Of a stretch of 64,000 bases of DNA, positions 55,875 to 64,000 are shown in pieces. The position numbers and the translations under genes are program-made. The number at the start of each line of letters is the position of its first letter. Positions within the stretch are counted from its first letter, which is position 1. The stretch comes from Porphyrobacter sp. HT-58-2 (GTDB taxonomy: Bacteria > Pseudomonadota > Alphaproteobacteria > Sphingomonadales > Sphingomonadaceae): NCBI RefSeq assembly GCF_002952215.1, contig NZ_CP022600.1, positions 2,232,001 through 2,296,000 of the forward strand, in the 5' to 3' direction. Below the pieces are notes generated by a model. The model searched no databases. It was given only the letters and a program-made list of their open reading frames with translations, and had not been told where the DNA came from.

Positions 55875-56843
55875 ATGAGTGCCGCTCCCACCTTCACGCC
55901 GTCTCAGCGCGATCCTTCGCGCTCGTTTCAGGACATGATCCTGACGCTTCACGACTTCTGGAGCGAGCACGGCTCCTGCGTGATCCTTCAGCCCTATGAC
56001 ATGCGCATGGGGGCAGGGACGTTCCACACCGCGACCACCCTGCGCGCGCTCGGGCCGGAGCCGTGGAACGCGGCCTTCGTCCAGCCCTGCCGCCGCCCGA
56101 CCGACGGGCGCTATGGCGAGAACCCGAACCGGCTGCAGCATTACTACCAGTATCAGGTGATCCTGAAGCCGTCCCCGCCCGACATCCAGGCGCTCTATCT
56201 CAAGAGCCTCGCCGCGATCGGCATCGACCCGCTGGCGCACGACATCCGCTTTGTCGAGGACGACTGGGAATCGCCCACGCTCGGCGCCTGGGGGCTGGGC
56301 TGGGAAGTGTGGTGCGACGGGATGGAAGTCACCCAGTTCACCTATTTCCAGCAGATGGGCGGCTTCGACTGCAAGCCGGTCGCGGGCGAGCTCACCTACG
56401 GGCTCGAGCGCCTCGCAATGTACATCCAGGGCGTCGACAACGTCTATGATCTTGTTTTTAATAGCCCCCCGGCCTCAAGTAGCGAAGCGGTAGGCCAACA
56501 AGGAATCGTCACCTATGGCGAGGTGTTTCTCGAAAACGAGCGCCAGATGTCGAAGTGGAACTTCGAGGTCGCGGATACCGAAACCCTGTTCGAAGGCTTC
56601 CGCCGCGCCGAGGCCGAGTGCCTGCGCTCGCTCGAAGCCGGGGTGCCGATTGCCGCCTATGAACAGGCGATCGAGGCCAGCCACCTGTTCAACCTGTTGC
56701 AGGCGCGCGGCGTGATCTCGGTGCAGGAACGCGCCAGCTACATGGGCCGGGTGCGCGACTTGGCGCGCTCGTCCTGCGAGGCCTATGCGACCAAGATGAC
56801 GCCCGAATGGCAGGCGAAATATCCCGGGTGGAGTCTCGTCTGA
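55875..56843 (+). CDS. glyQ: Glycyl-tRNA synthetase alpha subunit
   Basis: Catalytic subunit of the alpha2beta2 enzyme. 322 residues, somewhat long. [74 protein letters not shown] and [20 protein letters not shown] are the family core. Between VYDLVF and IVTYGEVF there is an extra stretch of about a dozen residues ([15 protein letters not shown]) encoded by unusually AT-rich DNA (56450-56505). The stop overlaps the glyS start (TGATG). Confidence 0.95.
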   Translation: MSAAPTFTPSQRDPSRSFQDMILTLHDFWSEHGSCVILQPYDMRMGAGTFHTATTLRALGPEPWNAAFVQPCRRPTDGRYGENPNRLQHYYQYQVILKPSPPDIQALYLKSLAAIGIDPLAHDIRFVEDDWESPTLGAWGLGWEVWCDGMEVTQFTYFQQMGGFDCKPVAGELTYGLERLAMYIQGVDNVYDLVFNSPPASSSEAVGQQGIVTYGEVFLENERQMSKWNFEVADTETLFEGFRRAEAECLRSLEAGVPIAAYEQAIEASHLFNLLQARGVISVQERASYMGRVRDLARSSCEAYATKMTPEWQAKYPGWSLV

Positions 56844-59197
56844 TGGCCGACTTCCTGCTCGAACTGCTGTGCGAGGAAATCCCCGCCCGGATGCAGCCCA
56901 AGGCCAAGGAGGATCTGGCGCGGCTGTTCACCGATGCGCTGGCCAAGGCCGGATTGCAGGCGGAGAGCGTCGAGGCCTTCGCCACGCCGCGCCGCCTTGC
57001 CCTGATCGCGAAGAGCCTGCCGCTGGCGACCGAGGCTGTCAGCGAAGAGACCAAGGGGCCCAAGGTTGGTGCGCCGCCGCAGGCGCTGGAGGGCTTCCTG
57101 CGCAAGCTTGGCTTGTCGGAAGATCAACTGACCCAGCGCGACGGCGTATACTTCGCCGTGGTCGAAAAGCCGGGGCGCGATACGGCAGAGGTGCTGGCCG
57201 AAGCCATCCCGGCGATCATCCGTGCCTTCCCCTGGCCCAAGTCGATGCGCTGGGGCGCCGCTTCGATCACCACTGAATCCTTGCGCTGGGTGCGCCCGCT
57301 CTCGGGGATCATTGCGCTGCTCGATGGCGAAGTTGTACCGTTCGCGGTGGACGGGATCGCAAGCGGCCGCACCACCATGGGCCACCGTTTCCACCATTCC
57401 GGCCCGGTCGAAATCGCCGACGCCGGTTCCTATGTCGAAACCCTGCGCGCCGCGCACGTGATCGTCCATTTCTCCGAACGATGCCGGATTATCCGCGAAG
57501 GCGCGGCCAAGGCTGCGGCTGATGCTGGGCTGACGCTGGTCGCCGATGAAGGCCTGGTGATCGAGAACGCCGGGCTGACCGAATGGCCCGTGCCGCTGCT
57601 CGGCCGCTTCGACGAGGCGTTTCTGGATGTCCCCCCCGAAGTCATCCAGCTCACCGCGCGGGTGAACCAGAAGTATTTCGTGTGCGAAGGGCCGGACGGC
57701 AAGCTCGCCAACGCCTTTGTCTGCACCGCGAATATCGACCCGCGTGACCCCGCCGTGGTGGTCGACGGCAACCGCAAGGTCCTCGCCGCGCGGCTGTCGG
57801 ATGCGCGCTTCTTCTGGGAACAGGACCAGAAGACGCCGCTGGCGGTTCATGCCGAAAAGCTGTCGCGCATCACCTTCCACGAGAAGCTCGGCACCGTCGC
57901 CGACAAGGTCGAGCGGGTGGCCAAGCTGGCGCGGTGGTTGTGCGAGGAGGGGGTTGTTAGCCCCGCCTCCGTTCGTGTCGAGCGTAATCGAGACACCGAG
58001 AGCGGCCTCTCGACTACGCTCGAGGCGAACGGGGATGAGGTGCGCAAGCTGGCCGACATGGCCGAGCAGGCCGCACGCCTGTGCAAGGCCGATCTCGTCA
58101 CCGAAATGGTCGGCGAGTTCCCCGAATTGCAGGGCCTGATGGGCGGCTACTACGCCGCCAAGGAAGGCCTGCCGGTCGAAGTCGCCGAGGCGATCCGCGA
58201 TCACTACAAGCCGGTCGGGCAGGGCGACGATGTGCCGACGGCGCCGGTGACGGTGGCGGTGTCGCTGGCGGACAAGCTGGATACGCTGGCTTGCTTCTTT
58301 TATGCCGATATGGCGCCGACCGGCTCGAAAGACCCATTTGCTCTTCGACGCGCGGCGATTGGGCTGCTTGCTCTCTTGGTGGCGAATGGCATTCGTTTGC
58401 CGCTTTTGCTTCCGATGGCGATTGCGACGGGCGCAGCGACAGGACGGGTTCGCCATCTGGAGTTTATTTACAAGGTTGAGAACCTTGCAAAGGCTCGGGC
58501 GGAAGCTGGTGACCCGATGTCCGACGATGATAAGCGCGACAGCTATCAGAAGATGGTCGATCAAGTTTCTTCCGATCTTAAAACAGGAAAGTTTGACGAG
58601 AAGGTTTTGGGCGCTGTTACTGACCTCCTCGACTTCCTCGCCGACCGCCTCAAGGTCCAGCAGCGCGAGGCGGGCGTCCGCCACGATCTGATCGACGCGG
58701 TGTTTGCGCTCGGCGGGGAGGACGATCTCGTCCGCCTGCTCGCCCGTGTCCATGCGCTCCAGGCCTTCGTCACCACCGAGGACGGCGCCAACCTCCTTGC
58801 AGGCTACAAGCGGGCGGCGAATATCCTCAAGAAGGAAGGTGTCGAACCCACCTCCGTTCGTCTCGAGCGTAGTCGAGAGACCGGTGGTGAGGACGTCTCG
58901 ACTGCGCTCGACGCGAACGGGATGGGAGCGCTTTCCTACACCCCCGAACCGGCGGAAAAGGCGCTGATCGACGCGCTCGCCGCCGCTGCCCCTCGCGCTG
59001 CCGAGGCCGTGGAAGCGGAGAAGTTCGCCGATGCGATGGCTGCGCTGGCCACCTTGCGCGCACCCATCGACCGGTTCTTTGAAGAGGTGACCGTCAACGA
59101 TGCCGATGCGAACAAGCGCGCGAGCCGCCTTGCCCTGCTGGCGGCGTTCCGCGATGCCGTCCACCGGGTCGCCGATTTCAGCCGGATCGAGGGATGA
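56843..59197 (+). CDS. glyS: Glycyl-tRNA synthetase beta subunit with two in-frame repeat insertions
   Basis: 784 residues, against 689 in E. coli. Starts [21 protein letters not shown]. Family blocks: VRPLSGIIALLDGEVVPF, LTARVNQKYFVCEGPDGKLANAF, FFWEQDQKTPLAVHAEKL, DKLDTLACFF and KDPFALRRAAIGLL. Residues about 375-396 (VRVERNRDTESGLSTTLEANG) and 670-692 ([22 protein letters not shown]) are dispersed repeat elements in loops between helices. Residues about 482-594 come from a patch with lower GC and A/T-ending codons. The C-terminal anticodon-binding part ends AFRDAVHRVADFSRIEG. Confidence 0.95.
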   Translation: MADFLLELLCEEIPARMQPKAKEDLARLFTDALAKAGLQAESVEAFATPRRLALIAKSLPLATEAVSEETKGPKVGAPPQALEGFLRKLGLSEDQLTQRDGVYFAVVEKPGRDTAEVLAEAIPAIIRAFPWPKSMRWGAASITTESLRWVRPLSGIIALLDGEVVPFAVDGIASGRTTMGHRFHHSGPVEIADAGSYVETLRAAHVIVHFSERCRIIREGAAKAAADAGLTLVADEGLVIENAGLTEWPVPLLGRFDEAFLDVPPEVIQLTARVNQKYFVCEGPDGKLANAFVCTANIDPRDPAVVVDGNRKVLAARLSDARFFWEQDQKTPLAVHAEKLSRITFHEKLGTVADKVERVAKLARWLCEEGVVSPASVRVERNRDTESGLSTTLEANGDEVRKLADMAEQAARLCKADLVTEMVGEFPELQGLMGGYYAAKEGLPVEVAEAIRDHYKPVGQGDDVPTAPVTVAVSLADKLDTLACFFYADMAPTGSKDPFALRRAAIGLLALLVANGIRLPLLLPMAIATGAATGRVRHLEFIYKVENLAKARAEAGDPMSDDDKRDSYQKMVDQVSSDLKTGKFDEKVLGAVTDLLDFLADRLKVQQREAGVRHDLIDAVFALGGEDDLVRLLARVHALQAFVTTEDGANLLAGYKRAANILKKEGVEPTSVRLERSRETGGEDVSTALDANGMGALSYTPEPAEKALIDALAAAAPRAAEAVEAEKFADAMAALATLRAPIDRFFEEVTVNDADANKRASRLALLAAFRDAVHRVADFSRIEG
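57969..58032 (+). repeat. REPIN-like element inserted in frame in glyS, first copy
   Basis: Left arm CCGTTCGTGTCGAGCGTAAT followed by CGAGACAC, right arm GGCCTCTCGACTACGCTCGA followed by GGCGAACGG. 64 bp, arms inverted, no stop in the glyS frame. Confidence 0.9.
58854..58920 (+). repeat. REPIN-like element inserted in frame in glyS, second copy
   Basis: Left arm CCGTTCGTCTCGAGCGTAGT followed by CGAGAGAC, right arm GACGTCTCGACTGCGCTCGA followed by CGCGAACGG. 67 bp, no stop in the glyS frame, in the C-terminal domain. Confidence 0.9.
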
Positions 59198-59268
59198 AGG
59201 CCCCCTCTCCCCTGTCCGTCAAGCAGATGAATAGTTATGTATTTCAAGGGAATACTGTCGAATAGTCG

Positions 59269-59294
59269 CTTGACACCCTGTCAAGTTTGTCAAG
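59269..59294. promoter_or_regulatory. Palindrome plus extra half-site upstream of ppdK
   Basis: CTTGACACCCTGTCAAG is a perfect 7-3-7 palindrome, followed 4 bp later by another TGTCAAG-like half site (TTTGTCAAG). It lies 25-51 bp before the ppdK start in an AT-rich 122 bp gap. TTGACA in it could also serve as a -35 element. Candidate operator for an unidentified regulator. Confidence 0.5.
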
Positions 59295-59319
59295 CTGATC
59301 ACATCAAGCGGGAAGAACC

Positions 59320-61992
59320 ATGACATTGAAGACGGTCTATGTATTCGGGGGCGCTGCCGACCACTCCGATCCGCGCCAGAAGGACAAGACCGTCGTCGGG
59401 GGCAAGGGCGCGAACCTTGCCGAAATGGCGAGCATCGGCCTGCCGGTGCCACCGGGCTTCACCATCACCACCGAGGAATGCATTGCCTATCTGAAGGATG
59501 GGGCAGACTTCTCCGAAGCCTTGCGAAGTGCGGTGTCCGCCGCGCTCGCCCATGTCGAAGCCACGGTGGGCAAGGCTTTCGGTGATGCGGCTGACCCGCT
59601 GCTGGTCTCGGTGCGCTCGGGCGCGCGGGTGTCGATGCCCGGGATGATGGACACTGTCCTCAACCTCGGCCTTAACGATGCGACGGTAGAAGGTCTGGCA
59701 ACCTCGAGCGGCGATGCGCGCTTTGCCTGGGACAGCTACCGCCGGTTCATCCAGATGTACTCGGACGTGGTGCTGGGGCTCGATCACGGGCTGTTCGAAG
59801 AAGCGCTCGAAATCGCCAAGGAAGACAAGGACTACTACAACGACACCGAGATGAACGCGGCCGACTGGCAGGCGCTCGTCAAGGAATACAAGGCGATCGT
59901 CGCCGACGAGCTGGGCAAGCCGTTCCCGCAGGACGTCCACGAACAGTTGTGGGGCGCGATCCGGGCGGTGTTCGACAGCTGGGATTCGGACCGCGCCAAG
60001 GTCTATCGCCGCTTGAACGATATTCCGGGGGACTGGGGCACGGCGGTCAATGTGCAGGCGATGGTGTTCGGCAATATGGGCGAAACGAGCGCCACCGGCG
60101 TCGCCTTCACCCGCGATCCGGCGACGGGCAACCGCGCCTACTACGGCGAATACCTGATCAACGCGCAGGGCGAGGACGTGGTCGCGGGGATCCGCACCCC
60201 GCAATACCTCACCAAGGCCGCGCGCGAGGCGGCGGGGGCCAAACCGCTGTCGATGGAAGAGGCACTGCCGGATGCCTACGCCGAGCTGGCCCGCGTGTTC
60301 GACCTGCTGGAGCTCCACTACAAGGACATGCAGGACATTGAATTCACGGTGGAACGCGGCAAGCTGTGGATGCTCCAGACCCGCTCGGGCAAGCGCACCG
60401 CCAAGGCCGCGCTCAAGATGGCAGTGGACATGGTCGGCGAAGGGCTGATCGATGAGCGCGAGGCGGTGCGGCGGGTCGATCCGATGGCGCTCGACCAGTT
60501 GCTCCACCCGACGCTCGATCCCAAGGCCGAGCGGCATGTGCTGACGACGGGCCTTCCGGCTTCGCCAGGGGCGGCTGCGGGCAAGATCGTGCTCGATGCC
60601 GACACCGCCGAACAATGGGCGGGTCGAGGCGAGAAGGTCATTCTGGTGCGGGTTGAGACCTCGCCGGAGGACATCCACGGGATGCACGCAGCGCAGGGCA
60701 TCCTTACCGCCCGCGGCGGGATGACCAGCCACGCTGCGGTCGTGGCGCGCGGGATGGGGCGGCCTTGCGTCTCGGGTGCCGGAGCGGTGTCGATTGACCG
60801 CAACAGCCGCACGCTGCGGATCGGCTCGACCGAACTGAAGGAAGGCGATGCGATCACCCTCGATGGAGCGACCGGACAGGTGATGCTCGGCATCGTCCCC
60901 ACGGTCGAGCCGGAGCTGGCGGGTGATTTCGGGACGCTGATGGTGTGGGCCGACAAGCTGCGCAGGATGCGCGTGCGCACCAATGCCGAAACGCCCGACG
61001 ACTGCCGCATGGCGCGCCAGTTCGGGGCCGAGGGCATCGGGCTCTGCCGTACCGAACACATGTTCTTCGAAGCCTCGCGCATCTCGCTGGTTCGCCAGAT
61101 GATTCTTGCCGACGACGAGACCGGACGCCGCCGTGCGCTCGACAAGCTGCTGCCGGAACAGCGCGCCGATTTCACCGCGATCTTCGAGGTGATGGCCGGC
61201 CTGCCGTGCACCATCCGCCTGCTCGATCCGCCGCTCCACGAATTCCTGCCGCACGCGGACGAGGAATTCGCCGAGTTGGCGGACGCGACCGGCCTCGGGG
61301 TCGACCATTTGAAGCGCCGCGCGGGCGAGCTGCACGAGTTCAACCCGATGCTCGGACACCGTGGCTGCCGATTGGGGATTACCTTCCCGGAAATCTACGA
61401 GATGCAGGCGCGCGCGATCTTCGAGGCGGCCTGCGCGGTCAAGCAGGCGTCAGGCGAAGCGCCGCTGCCGGAAATCATGATCCCTCTGGTCGCCACCAAA
61501 CGCGAACTGGCTATCCTGCGCGCGCTGGTCGACCGGACGGCCGACGCGGTGTTTCTCGAAACCGGGGTGCGGGTTGATTACCTCGTCGGCACGATGATCG
61601 AGCTGCCGCGCGCCGCGTTGATGGCGGGTGAGATTGCCGAGGAAGGCGCGTTCTTCTCCTTCGGCACGAACGACCTGACCCAGACCACGCTGGGCGTCAG
61701 CCGCGACGATGCGGCGCGGTTCCTCAGCGTCTATGTCGACAAGGGCATCTTCCCGCGTGATCCCTTCGTCAGCCTCGATATCGAGGGCGTCGGCCAGCTG
61801 GTGGAACTGGCTGCGGAGCGGGGCAGGGCGACCCGGCCCGACATCAAGCTCGGCATCTGCGGCGAGCATGGCGGCGATCCGGCGAGCATTGCCTTCTGCG
61901 AGGGTGTGGGCCTCGATTACGTCAGCGCCTCGCCCTACCGCGTGCCGATTGCGCGTTTGGCCGCGGCGCAGGCCGCGCTGGCGCGAGGCTAG
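59320..61992 (+). CDS. ppdK: Pyruvate, phosphate dikinase
   Basis: Interconverts pyruvate, ATP and phosphate with PEP, AMP and PPi. 890 residues. ATP-grasp N-terminus (VVGGKGANLAEMASIGLPVPPGFTITTEEC, SVRSGARVSMPGMMDTVLNLGLN), phosphohistidine domain ARGGMTSHAAVVARGMGRPCVSG, and PEP-binding TIM barrel with FGAEGIGLCRTEHMFF and the catalytic Cys in LGICGEHGGDP. Its TAG stop lies within a CTAG shared with the stop of the convergent methyltransferase gene. Confidence 0.97.
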   Translation: MTLKTVYVFGGAADHSDPRQKDKTVVGGKGANLAEMASIGLPVPPGFTITTEECIAYLKDGADFSEALRSAVSAALAHVEATVGKAFGDAADPLLVSVRSGARVSMPGMMDTVLNLGLNDATVEGLATSSGDARFAWDSYRRFIQMYSDVVLGLDHGLFEEALEIAKEDKDYYNDTEMNAADWQALVKEYKAIVADELGKPFPQDVHEQLWGAIRAVFDSWDSDRAKVYRRLNDIPGDWGTAVNVQAMVFGNMGETSATGVAFTRDPATGNRAYYGEYLINAQGEDVVAGIRTPQYLTKAAREAAGAKPLSMEEALPDAYAELARVFDLLELHYKDMQDIEFTVERGKLWMLQTRSGKRTAKAALKMAVDMVGEGLIDEREAVRRVDPMALDQLLHPTLDPKAERHVLTTGLPASPGAAAGKIVLDADTAEQWAGRGEKVILVRVETSPEDIHGMHAAQGILTARGGMTSHAAVVARGMGRPCVSGAGAVSIDRNSRTLRIGSTELKEGDAITLDGATGQVMLGIVPTVEPELAGDFGTLMVWADKLRRMRVRTNAETPDDCRMARQFGAEGIGLCRTEHMFFEASRISLVRQMILADDETGRRRALDKLLPEQRADFTAIFEVMAGLPCTIRLLDPPLHEFLPHADEEFAELADATGLGVDHLKRRAGELHEFNPMLGHRGCRLGITFPEIYEMQARAIFEAACAVKQASGEAPLPEIMIPLVATKRELAILRALVDRTADAVFLETGVRVDYLVGTMIELPRAALMAGEIAEEGAFFSFGTNDLTQTTLGVSRDDAARFLSVYVDKGIFPRDPFVSLDIEGVGQLVELAAERGRATRPDIKLGICGEHGGDPASIAFCEGVGLDYVSASPYRVPIARLAAAQAALARG

Positions 61993-62756
61993 GTTCCGGC
62001 GAGCGAGCGTCGCCCCGTAAGGGTGACGATCTCGAAAGTCTCGGGGGTCTTGCCGTCATCTTCGGCGCGCGCGGCAAAGGCGGCGCGGGCGCGGGCGAGG
62101 GCGGCTCTGCCGAGCGGCGGGGCGGCGCGCGCCAGCACATTGCCGAGACCCTGGTCGCGCAGATCGGAAATCAACCGGTCGAGCGATCCATAGCGCACAC
62201 TTAGCGTGTGGGTGTCGACCACTGGGTCCTTCCACCCGGCACGCTGCATCAGGCCGGGGGCGGCGCGGGCATCGACCAGCGGGTGGATGCGCGCTGCGGG
62301 CCGGTCGGGCTCGGCAGCGAGCATCGCGGCACGCAGCGCGAACAGGCTCTGGCCGCCAATGAAGCTCGCAATAACGAGGCCACCGGGCTTCAGAGCATGG
62401 CGCAGGTGGATCAGCGCGCCCGGGAGATCGTTGACGGCGTCGAGCTGTCCGATAACTCCGATGAAGTCGTAAGGCCCACCGATCAGAGGCTCGGCCGGGT
62501 TTGCTGTGGCGCTTACCGAAAGGGACGCGCCATCTTGCCTGAGATAGCTCGCCAGAGGCGGGGGGCAGTCGCCGATCATCAGCGAGATTTGCGGTCTGTG
62601 TCGGACGAAAGACAGGCGGTCGATCATGTCATCCGCCATGTCCTCAATCAGAAAGCTTGCCGCGTCGGCACTGTCTTTCCTGCGTGCCGCCGATCGAAAT
62701 GCACGCGCCACGCGCCGCGCTTCGGAGAATATCGTGGGAACCTGATTGACGGTCAT
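61989..62756 (-). CDS. SAM-dependent methyltransferase (NDUFAF5/BioC-like)
   Basis: 255 residues from ATG 62756 (MTVNQVPTIFSEARR). ASFLIEDMADDMIDRLSFV near residue 35 is followed by a class I methyltransferase fold: YDFIGVIGQLDAVNDLPGALIHLRHALKPGGLVIASFIGG and YGSLDRLISDLRDQGLGNVL. This resembles alphaproteobacterial homologues of mitochondrial NDUFAF5. Divergent from comF, a conserved pairing in this group. The canonical SAM-binding loop is weak (LMIGDCPPP in place of DLGCGTG). Confidence 0.82.
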   Translation of the reverse strand: MTVNQVPTIFSEARRVARAFRSAARRKDSADAASFLIEDMADDMIDRLSFVRHRPQISLMIGDCPPPLASYLRQDGASLSVSATANPAEPLIGGPYDFIGVIGQLDAVNDLPGALIHLRHALKPGGLVIASFIGGQSLFALRAAMLAAEPDRPAARIHPLVDARAAPGLMQRAGWKDPVVDTHTLSVRYGSLDRLISDLRDQGLGNVLARAAPPLGRAALARARAAFAARAEDDGKTPETFEIVTLTGRRSLAGT

Positions 62757-62810
62757 GCGGCTCCCCTGCCGTGCTTGCTTGAAGAGAGCAAGCCGTGCGA
62801 CAAGCAGGTT

Positions 62811-63533
62811 ATGGCAGTGGTCGCTCAACTTGCCCGACAGCTCGCGCCCGTGGTGGATGTGCTCTATCCGCCGCGCTGTCCGGCGTGCGGGATCGCGATT
62901 GCACGTCAAGCCGGCTTGTGCGGGGAATGCTGGAGTACGCTGGAAGTGCCGGCGGTGGCTATGACCGATGACGCCGGAATTCCGGTTTACGCAGCAAGCC
63001 TGTACGGTGACACATCACGCAAGCTGGTTCTGGCATTCAAGCATGGTGGACGCATCGCGCTCGCTAAACTTCTGGCCCAATTGATCGCAGCGCGGCTACC
63101 CGGGGTTCCTGCTGGAGACGCACCGCCGTTGCTGGTTCCGGTTCCGCTGCATCCCTGGCGATTGTGGAGCCGCGGTTTCAATCAGGCTGCCTTGCTGGCC
63201 AAGGAACTGGAGCGACTTGGGTGCGGAGAGGCGCTTGTCGACGGCTTGCGGCGCAATCGCCGCACGCCAAGCCTGGGGGGGCTGGGGCGGGAGGCGCGTG
63301 AACACGTGCTCAGGGGTTCGATCACCCTTCATGCGGCAAAAGCAGAACGGCTGGCTGGTCGACACGTGATACTGGTCGATGATGTGCTAACCAGCGGTGC
63401 GACGAGCCGTGCCTGCCTTGCCGCCATGGCTGCGGCACGACCGCTATCTCTCGCGGTCGCGTGCTTCGCGCAGGTCAGTAATGCCGAAGGGTTGGAGAGC
63501 CTTGTAAAGGAGAAGGCTTCGCCAAAAACATAA
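62811..63533 (+). CDS. comF: ComF family phosphoribosyltransferase-like protein
   Basis: 240 residues from ATG 62811 (MAVVAQLARQLAPVVDVLYPPRCPACG). N-terminal Zn ribbon CPACG...CGEC, then YGDTSRKLVLAFKHGGR, LLVPVPLHPWRLWSRGFNQAALLAKEL, and the PRPP motif VILVDDVLTSGATSRACL. ComF-type proteins function in DNA uptake and recombination in some bacteria; no other competence genes are near. Confidence 0.94.
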   Translation: MAVVAQLARQLAPVVDVLYPPRCPACGIAIARQAGLCGECWSTLEVPAVAMTDDAGIPVYAASLYGDTSRKLVLAFKHGGRIALAKLLAQLIAARLPGVPAGDAPPLLVPVPLHPWRLWSRGFNQAALLAKELERLGCGEALVDGLRRNRRTPSLGGLGREAREHVLRGSITLHAAKAERLAGRHVILVDDVLTSGATSRACLAAMAAARPLSLAVACFAQVSNAEGLESLVKEKASPKT

Positions 63534-63579
63534 CGCCCGAGGCCTTTTGAGCCCCGGGGGCCACGTGACGAAACGGTGA

Positions 63580-63690
63580 GGATCCACCCAATCAGGCTAT
63601 GGCAGCGACCCCCTAACTTCGCTGCCGGGATCCAGTCCCTATCGTTCAACCGGTCGCGCTGGCACCCCGCTGCCAGTTACGCGGGCCGGT
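63580..63690 (+). ncRNA. Possible structured RNA between comF and hisI
   Basis: The 361 bp gap 63534-63894 has no convincing gene (a 101-codon plus-strand frame there looks like random GC-rich translation). It contains two nested hairpins. One is GGCAGCG/CGCTGCC closed outside by GGATCC/GGATCC (63580-63633). The other is CTGGCA/TGCCAG within CGCG/CGCG within ACCGG/CCGGT (63649-63690). It does not match 4.5S, tmRNA or RNase P patterns I know. Could be a small RNA, the hisI leader or a transcript end. Strand uncertain. Confidence 0.3.
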
Positions 63691-63894
63691 CACCCCCTGA
63701 ACCTGACACCGGGCGGTGCCACTGTTCGAGTGTTGAACCCCTTGCGAGAGCTCTGGAGCTTATGTTCCACGCTCGCCTTCAACTCGAAAGGCTGAACCTG
63801 CAAATTCCGTATTTTTTGCATGGTGCTGTTGTGTGCTTGCAACAATCGTCGCATGGGCCGCTACCTTGCGACACGATCTGACAGGAGTTTTGAC

Positions 63895-64000
63895 GTGGCC
63901 GATCACTCTATTACCCCTCAGGAACGCGAGGGCGGGACCGTTTTCGCGCCCAAGTATGATGCGAGCGGTTTGGTGACGGCGGTGGTGGTCGATCATGCCA
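63895..64000 (+). CDS. hisI: Phosphoribosyl-AMP cyclohydrolase, start only (cut by window end)
   Basis: GTG start at 63895 with AGGAG 7 nt upstream. The 35 visible codons (MADHSITPQEREGG, then FAPKYDASGLVTAVVVD) match the N-terminus of HisI, in which a xFDxxGLVxAVVxD segment precedes the catalytic part. The Zn cysteines lie beyond the window. Histidine biosynthesis. Confidence 0.72.
   Translation, partial: MADHSITPQEREGGTVFAPKYDASGLVTAVVVDHA

Noticed and set aside
56783..59164. 793-codon minus-strand frame opposite glyQS
   Set aside because: Antisense of GlyS; composition and lack of motifs mark it as a shadow.
59299..61359. 686-codon minus-strand frame opposite ppdK
   Set aside because: Same artefact; no recognisable motifs.
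63576..63881. 101-codon frame before hisI
   Set aside because: Random-looking Pro/Arg/Leu-rich translation in a region with strong hairpins; no good ribosome site and no recognisable pattern.

Overview
The window is GC-rich chromosomal DNA from an alphaproteobacterium. Gene content and protein style point to Sphingomonadales, most likely the Erythrobacter/Porphyrobacter group; this is inferred from recognisable proteins, not from a search. Pointers are the Coq4-type ubiquinone proteins, the RibB with a degraded GTP cyclohydrolase II half, a PurL of the 750-residue class, a mreBCD-mrdA-rodA cluster and a GlyQ/GlyS two-subunit glycyl-tRNA synthetase. About 75 genes are packed tightly, many with 1 to 4 base overlaps. 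No prophage, insertion sequence, CRISPR array or classical defence island was seen. It is mainly a housekeeping region with small accessory insertions.

Layout. 1-9.0 kb: truncated ilvB, miaA and serB with overlapping divergent starts, two coq4 paralogues either side of a nitroreductase, purL, and two membrane proteins. 9.1-18 kb: xseB-ispA-coaD, an exported cyclophilin, queA and tgt (queuosine synthesis) separated by an ABC exporter and an outer-membrane barrel protein, chorismate mutase, an NAD(P)H oxidoreductase and rpsD. 18-26.5 kb, all on the minus strand: rpiB-glyA-72 aa-nrdR-trmJ, and yqeY-GIY-YIG-dnaG-rpoD. 26.6-36.3 kb: carA-(small ORF)-carB, greA, a four-gene membrane-protein operon, eno. 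36.3-45.2 kb: a MarR-like regulator, ribB-ribH, tRNA-Lys, and the rod-shape operon mreB-mreC-mreD-mrdA-rodA. 45.4-51.8 kb: mutL, an orphan low-GC gene, ychF, an exported SDR, pth and rplY. 51.9-55.7 kb: three TraB/GumN paralogues interrupted by a small membrane protein/XRE regulator module with a four-site operator array. 55.9-64 kb: glyQ-glyS, ppdK, a methyltransferase, comF, a structured intergenic region and the start of hisI.

Most notable signals. (1) A family of about 65 bp paired inverted repeats (REPIN-like) occurs between genes and, in frame, inside carA, twice inside glyS and at the end of a GIY-YIG gene. The right arm is read in the same frame in all four coding cases. (2) RibB carries an N-terminal helix-turn-helix-like segment, and an 18 bp perfect palindrome lies 11 bp before its start codon. 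(3) The XRE module has four TGAC/GTCA palindromes spaced by 20-21 bp. (4) A parS-like 16-mer lies at 32449. (5) Low-GC orphan genes sit exactly 3 nt after the stops of carA and mutL. (6) Three genes (exported cyclophilin, rodA, third TraB/GumN) carry apparent frameshifts at homopolymer or dinucleotide runs. These could be sequencing errors or real lesions.
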